NCBI GenBank assembly: GCA_964430695.1
Contig: CAYSFO010000010.1
Location: 1-33,008 of the forward strand
DNA length: 33,008 nucleotides
Reading direction: 5' to 3'
From: MGBC108787 sp964430695
GTDB taxonomy: Bacteria > Bacillota_I > Bacilli_A > RF39 > UBA660
The stretch's first letter is position 1; every line of letters starts with the position of its first letter. Below are positions 29,940-33,008 of this stretch, piece by piece. The translations under genes were made by a program, and so were the position numbers. Under the pieces are notes generated by a model, which made no database searches, was not told the origin of the DNA, and saw nothing but the letters and a program-made list of their open reading frames with translations.

Positions 29940-31112
29940 ATGAATAATAATCAAAACTCTAATCGTGGATTTAATTTAAAAGAAGTAGTAATTATTATTG
30001 TTATCACGGCTCTAATCACTAGTATTACAACAGGAGTAAGTGTTTATAATCAAAACAAATTAACTAAAAATTTAACTTATCAAGATTTAAGCAAAGATAA
30101 AGCTTTAAAAGAATTTTTAGATGTATATGCTTCTTTAATTGATGAATATTATGAAAATGTCGATAAAACTGCTATGCTTGAAAGTGCAATCAGCGCAATG
30201 TTTAATTACCTAGGAGAAGATTATTCAACATATATGAGTAAAGAAGAAACCGATTCTTTAGCAGAAAAATTAATGGGAGAATATAAAGGAATTGGTATTA
30301 CAATTAATAAAGAGAATACAATTGTAGATATTTTTGAAGGAAGTCCCGCTGAAGAGGCAGGTTTACTTTCTGAAGATACTATAATTGCTGTAAATGATAT
30401 CTCTATTTCTAAATCGACTGAAATTACGGAAATTATTGGAAATGCAAATATTGGAGATAAGATAAAGTTAACAGTAAGACGAGAAGAAGAACAACTAACT
30501 TTTGAGGTGGTAACAAAAAAATTATATATTCCTGCCATAGCTTATGAACTTCGAGAGGATAAGATAGGCTATTTAAAAATAACAACCTTTTCGAATACTT
30601 TGAAAGAACAAGTGAATACAGCATTACATACGATGGAAAGTGAAGGAATGAACTCTTTAATTATTGACTTACGAGATAATACAGGAGGATATTTGTCTGC
30701 TGCGAAAGAAATAGCTAGTATGTTCTTAGAAAAGGGAAAAACAATTTATTCCTTAGAAGAAAAAAACAATACGAAATCTTATAAAGATGAATCAGAAGAA
30801 CATCGCAGTTATAAAATTGTCGTCTTATTTAATGAAGGAAGTGCTTCTGCATCAGAAGTATTAATCGCAGCATTACAAGAAAGTTATGGAGCCATAACCG
30901 TTGGAACAAAAAGTTATGGAAAAGGAAAAGTGCAACAAACGTATTCTTTAGAAGATGGTAGTATGGCAAAATATACAACAGCAAGATGGTTAACTCCAAA
31001 TGGGAATTGTATTGATGAAGAAGGAATTACTCCAGAACATATAGTTATAAATGATTCTTCCAACACAGAAGTAGATGAACAATTAGAAAAAGCGATTGAA
31101 CTAGCAAGGTAG
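29940..31112 (+). CDS. C-terminal processing peptidase, S41 family (CtpA-like)
   Basis: A membrane anchor (about residues 16-35) places the enzyme outside the membrane. A PDZ domain follows (about residues 105-190, YKGIGITI...GSPAEEAGL...GDKIKLTVRR), then the S41 protease core with YLKITTFS, LIIDLRDNTGGYL, the nucleophile in GSASASE (about residue 303) and the catalytic Lys in YGKGKVQ (about 328-330). Such tail-specific proteases trim C-termini of exported proteins and cell-wall enzymes. 390 residues is normal, although the usual C-terminal peptidoglycan-binding domain is absent. The start follows AGGTGATAAA. The Nudix gene begins 10 bases downstream. Confidence 0.92.
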   Translation: MNNNQNSNRGFNLKEVVIIIVITALITSITTGVSVYNQNKLTKNLTYQDLSKDKALKEFLDVYASLIDEYYENVDKTAMLESAISAMFNYLGEDYSTYMSKEETDSLAEKLMGEYKGIGITINKENTIVDIFEGSPAEEAGLLSEDTIIAVNDISISKSTEITEIIGNANIGDKIKLTVRREEEQLTFEVVTKKLYIPAIAYELREDKIGYLKITTFSNTLKEQVNTALHTMESEGMNSLIIDLRDNTGGYLSAAKEIASMFLEKGKTIYSLEEKNNTKSYKDESEEHRSYKIVVLFNEGSASASEVLIAALQESYGAITVGTKSYGKGKVQQTYSLEDGSMAKYTTARWLTPNGNCIDEEGITPEHIVINDSSNTEVDEQLEKAIELAR

Positions 31113-31122
31113 GAAACAGATA

Positions 31123-31722
31123 ATGACGAATAAAGAAATTCTAAATAAAATAAAAAATTTAAGTGTACAAGAACGAAGAAATTTATCTTATGAAGAGCTA
31201 GTAAATATAATGAATCAACTTTCCCCTGATGAAATTATTGAGTTAAGCAATATAATTGGCTATCCAGTATTTACAAGACTTTGTATGGCAGATTTAAAAC
31301 ATAAATTTGTTTTATTGCAAGATGGTGCAGCTGCAATAATAGTAAATAAAGAAGGAAAAATATTATTACAAAGTAGAGCGGATAGAGACAAATGGGGCTT
31401 GCCTGGTGGTTGCCAAGAATTAGGAGAAAGATTTCAAGATACTGTGATTAGAGAAGTCAAAGAAGAAACGAATCTAGATGTGCAAGAACAGGATTTAGAA
31501 CTAATTGATATCGTATCTGGTTCATCCAGAAGAAATGACTATCCGAATGGAGATGTGGTAATAAATAATACGGCGTTCTATTGTATTAAAAACTACTCTG
31601 GAGAATTAAAGTGGGATACAGAATCCAAAGAAATGAAGTTTTTTGATTTAGACCAATTACCTAAAAATCAAAATGATGCAGATTTAATTGAAATTTATAA
31701 AAAATGGATTCATAAGAATTAA
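31123..31722 (+). CDS. Nudix hydrolase with helical N-terminal domain
   Basis: An N-terminal helical part of about 65 residues is followed by a Nudix domain. The box reads GGCQELGERFQDTVIREVKEETNL: glycine, metal-binding glutamates and REVKEET are in place, only the usual final Gly is Asn. Substrates of this subgroup are unknown; likely a nucleotide derivative. It shares a transcript with the CtpA gene (10-base gap, AGGAAAC as ribosome site). It is not closely similar to the Nudix protein at the left end of the window. Confidence 0.85.
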   Translation: MTNKEILNKIKNLSVQERRNLSYEELVNIMNQLSPDEIIELSNIIGYPVFTRLCMADLKHKFVLLQDGAAAIIVNKEGKILLQSRADRDKWGLPGGCQELGERFQDTVIREVKEETNLDVQEQDLELIDIVSGSSRRNDYPNGDVVINNTAFYCIKNYSGELKWDTESKEMKFFDLDQLPKNQNDADLIEIYKKWIHKN

Positions 31723-31821
31723 TATTTTGTTAACTAAATTGTAAAAGAACAAATTATCTGTTTTGATGATTTGTTTTTTTCTTTATAATATTGTATAATA
31801 CATTTCGAAAGAGAGAGAATT

Positions 31822-32364
31822 ATGGACAATATAAAAGTAGGAGATAATCTTACTATACATTGTTATAAACATAATGGTATTCTTCATCGAGTTTGTGAGG
31901 AAGCAACAGTTTTAGAAATAACAGAAGACACTCTAGTATGTGCAAATGATAAAACAGAAATAACAGAAAATGACGGACGAAGTTATAAGACAAACGAAAA
32001 AGCAATATTAATTTTCTATAAAAAAAGATGGTTTAATGTAATTGCTCAATTAAAACAACAAGGACTATTTTATTATTGTAATATTGCCTCCCCTTTTATC
32101 ATAGACAATAATATTATTAAATATATTGACTATGATTTAGACTTAAGGGTATTTCCAGATGGAGGATTTCGCATCTTAGATAGGAATGAATATAAATACC
32201 ATAAACGTATAATGAAATATAGTAATGATTTGGATAAGATAATAAAAAATGAATTACAAGCTTTAATCACTTTAAAAAAAGAAGAAAAAGACCCATTTAA
32301 TAAGGATTTGATTAATAAATATTATCAAAATTACGTAAATTTGAAAAAAAATGCAAAAGAATAG
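31822..32364 (+). CDS. DUF402 nucleoside tri-/diphosphate phosphatase (YgaC/Ntdp-like)
   Basis: 180 residues, the typical size for the DUF402 family. The core shows VIAQLKQQGLFYYCNIASP, then the diagnostic YIDYDLDLRVFPDGGFRILDRNEY with the acidic metal-binding residues, followed by a helical C-terminus. Staphylococcal Ntdp of this family hydrolyses nucleoside tri- and diphosphates and affects virulence. Ribosome site AGAGAGAG is weak. It is followed by a good terminator and then by the rRNA operon. Confidence 0.88.
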   Translation: MDNIKVGDNLTIHCYKHNGILHRVCEEATVLEITEDTLVCANDKTEITENDGRSYKTNEKAILIFYKKRWFNVIAQLKQQGLFYYCNIASPFIIDNNIIKYIDYDLDLRVFPDGGFRILDRNEYKYHKRIMKYSNDLDKIIKNELQALITLKKEEKDPFNKDLINKYYQNYVNLKKNAKE

Positions 32365-32373
32365 CATTTTTTT
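32344..32373 (+). terminator. terminator of the DUF402 gene
   Basis: AAAAATGC (32347-32354) with GCATTTTT (32364-32371), followed by more T. It overlaps the stop codon and separates the gene from the rRNA promoter. Confidence 0.82.
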
Positions 32374-32397
32374 ATTGCTTTTACATAGAATGTAGAG

Positions 32398-32460
32398 TAA
32401 AATGTAAAACATGTTGAAGTGATAATCAACATAAAAATATACCAAAATGATTACATTTTA
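32398..32460. repeat. long nested inverted repeat upstream of the rRNA promoter
   Basis: TAAAATGTAA (32398-32407) with TTACATTTTA (32451-32460) encloses ATGTTGA (32411-32417) with TCAACAT (32426-32432). It lies about 50 bases upstream of the -35 of the rRNA promoter. Confidence 0.55.
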
Positions 32461-32512
32461 CAGTCTAAAAAAAAGATAATTGTAAATTGTCGAAAAAAGT
32501 TGTAAAAAAGTG

Positions 32513-32541
32513 TTGACACCTAAAAAAAGTTTTGGTATATT
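32513..32541 (+). promoter_or_regulatory. rRNA operon promoter
   Basis: Consensus TTGACA (32513-32518) and TATATT (32536-32541) with a 17-base spacer. The leader then runs about 110 bases and includes GATCTTTGAAAACT, a segment typical of Firmicutes rRNA leaders. Confidence 0.85.
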
Positions 32542-32655
32542 ACTAATGCGCGAGTGAAAAAGGCGCAAGAAAATGATCTTTGAAAACTAAGTAAAAAAGT
32601 CAATTTTGAGTAGCTTAGGAAAAACGAAAATAACATAAGATTTTAATAAATCTTT

Positions 32656-33008
<353 letters not shown>

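Overview
The window comes from a low-GC Bacillota genome, most likely an uncultured Bacilli-type lineage. The evidence is the AT-rich sequence, strong Shine-Dalgarno sites of the AGGTGAT/GGAGG type, TTGACA/TATAAT promoters, and the start of a Firmicutes-like 16S rRNA gene at the right edge. Genes are open in the standard bacterial code, and UGA reads as stop. I cannot name the genus from 350 bases of 16S.

Layout. Positions 1-5300 hold small chromosomal genes: a cut-off uracil-DNA glycosylase-like gene, a Nudix hydrolase, a MazG-like pyrophosphohydrolase, a YjjG-type HAD nucleotidase, a Ppx/GppA-like actin-fold protein, a CapA-family protein and an unassigned gene with a nuclease-like motif. 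Positions 5351-11847 look like an integrated mobilizable element of about 6.3 kb (corrected length) in the 3' end of a tRNA-Gly gene. It carries two small HTH regulators, a MobV/Pre-type relaxase, an inverted-repeat-rich candidate oriT, a large serine recombinase, three arrays of helically phased 11-bp repeats, and several unknown small genes. A 12-bp direct repeat bounds it, and the terminator displaced from the tRNA is still visible beyond the left end. The recombinase is cut by a 100-N gap whose flanks are the same 55 bases, so the break is an assembly artefact and the gene is intact.

Positions 11850-21900 hold two tRNAs, a DUF4474-like membrane protein, a C1B peptidase, mutY, a GH25 lysozyme, a minimal NHEJ pair (Ku plus a stand-alone ATP-dependent ligase), a TasA/camelysin-like surface protein, a small membrane protein, a methyltransferase and a DHH phosphoesterase. 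Positions 21900-33008 hold greA, a two-gene operon of unknown role (ankyrin-AAA+ ATPase plus a 964-residue protein), a DUF308 protein, enolase, a previously unlisted 37-codon double-glycine peptide, a membrane-anchored thioredoxin-fold-like protein, a CtpA protease, a second Nudix hydrolase, a DUF402 phosphatase, and the promoter, leader and first 350 bases of an rRNA operon.

Common themes are nucleotide-pool sanitation and DNA repair (UDG-like, two Nudix, MazG, HAD nucleotidase, MutY, Ku, ligase). The best candidates for undescribed biology are the phased repeat locus in the element, the ankyrin-AAA+/964-residue pair, and the orphan GG-leader peptide.
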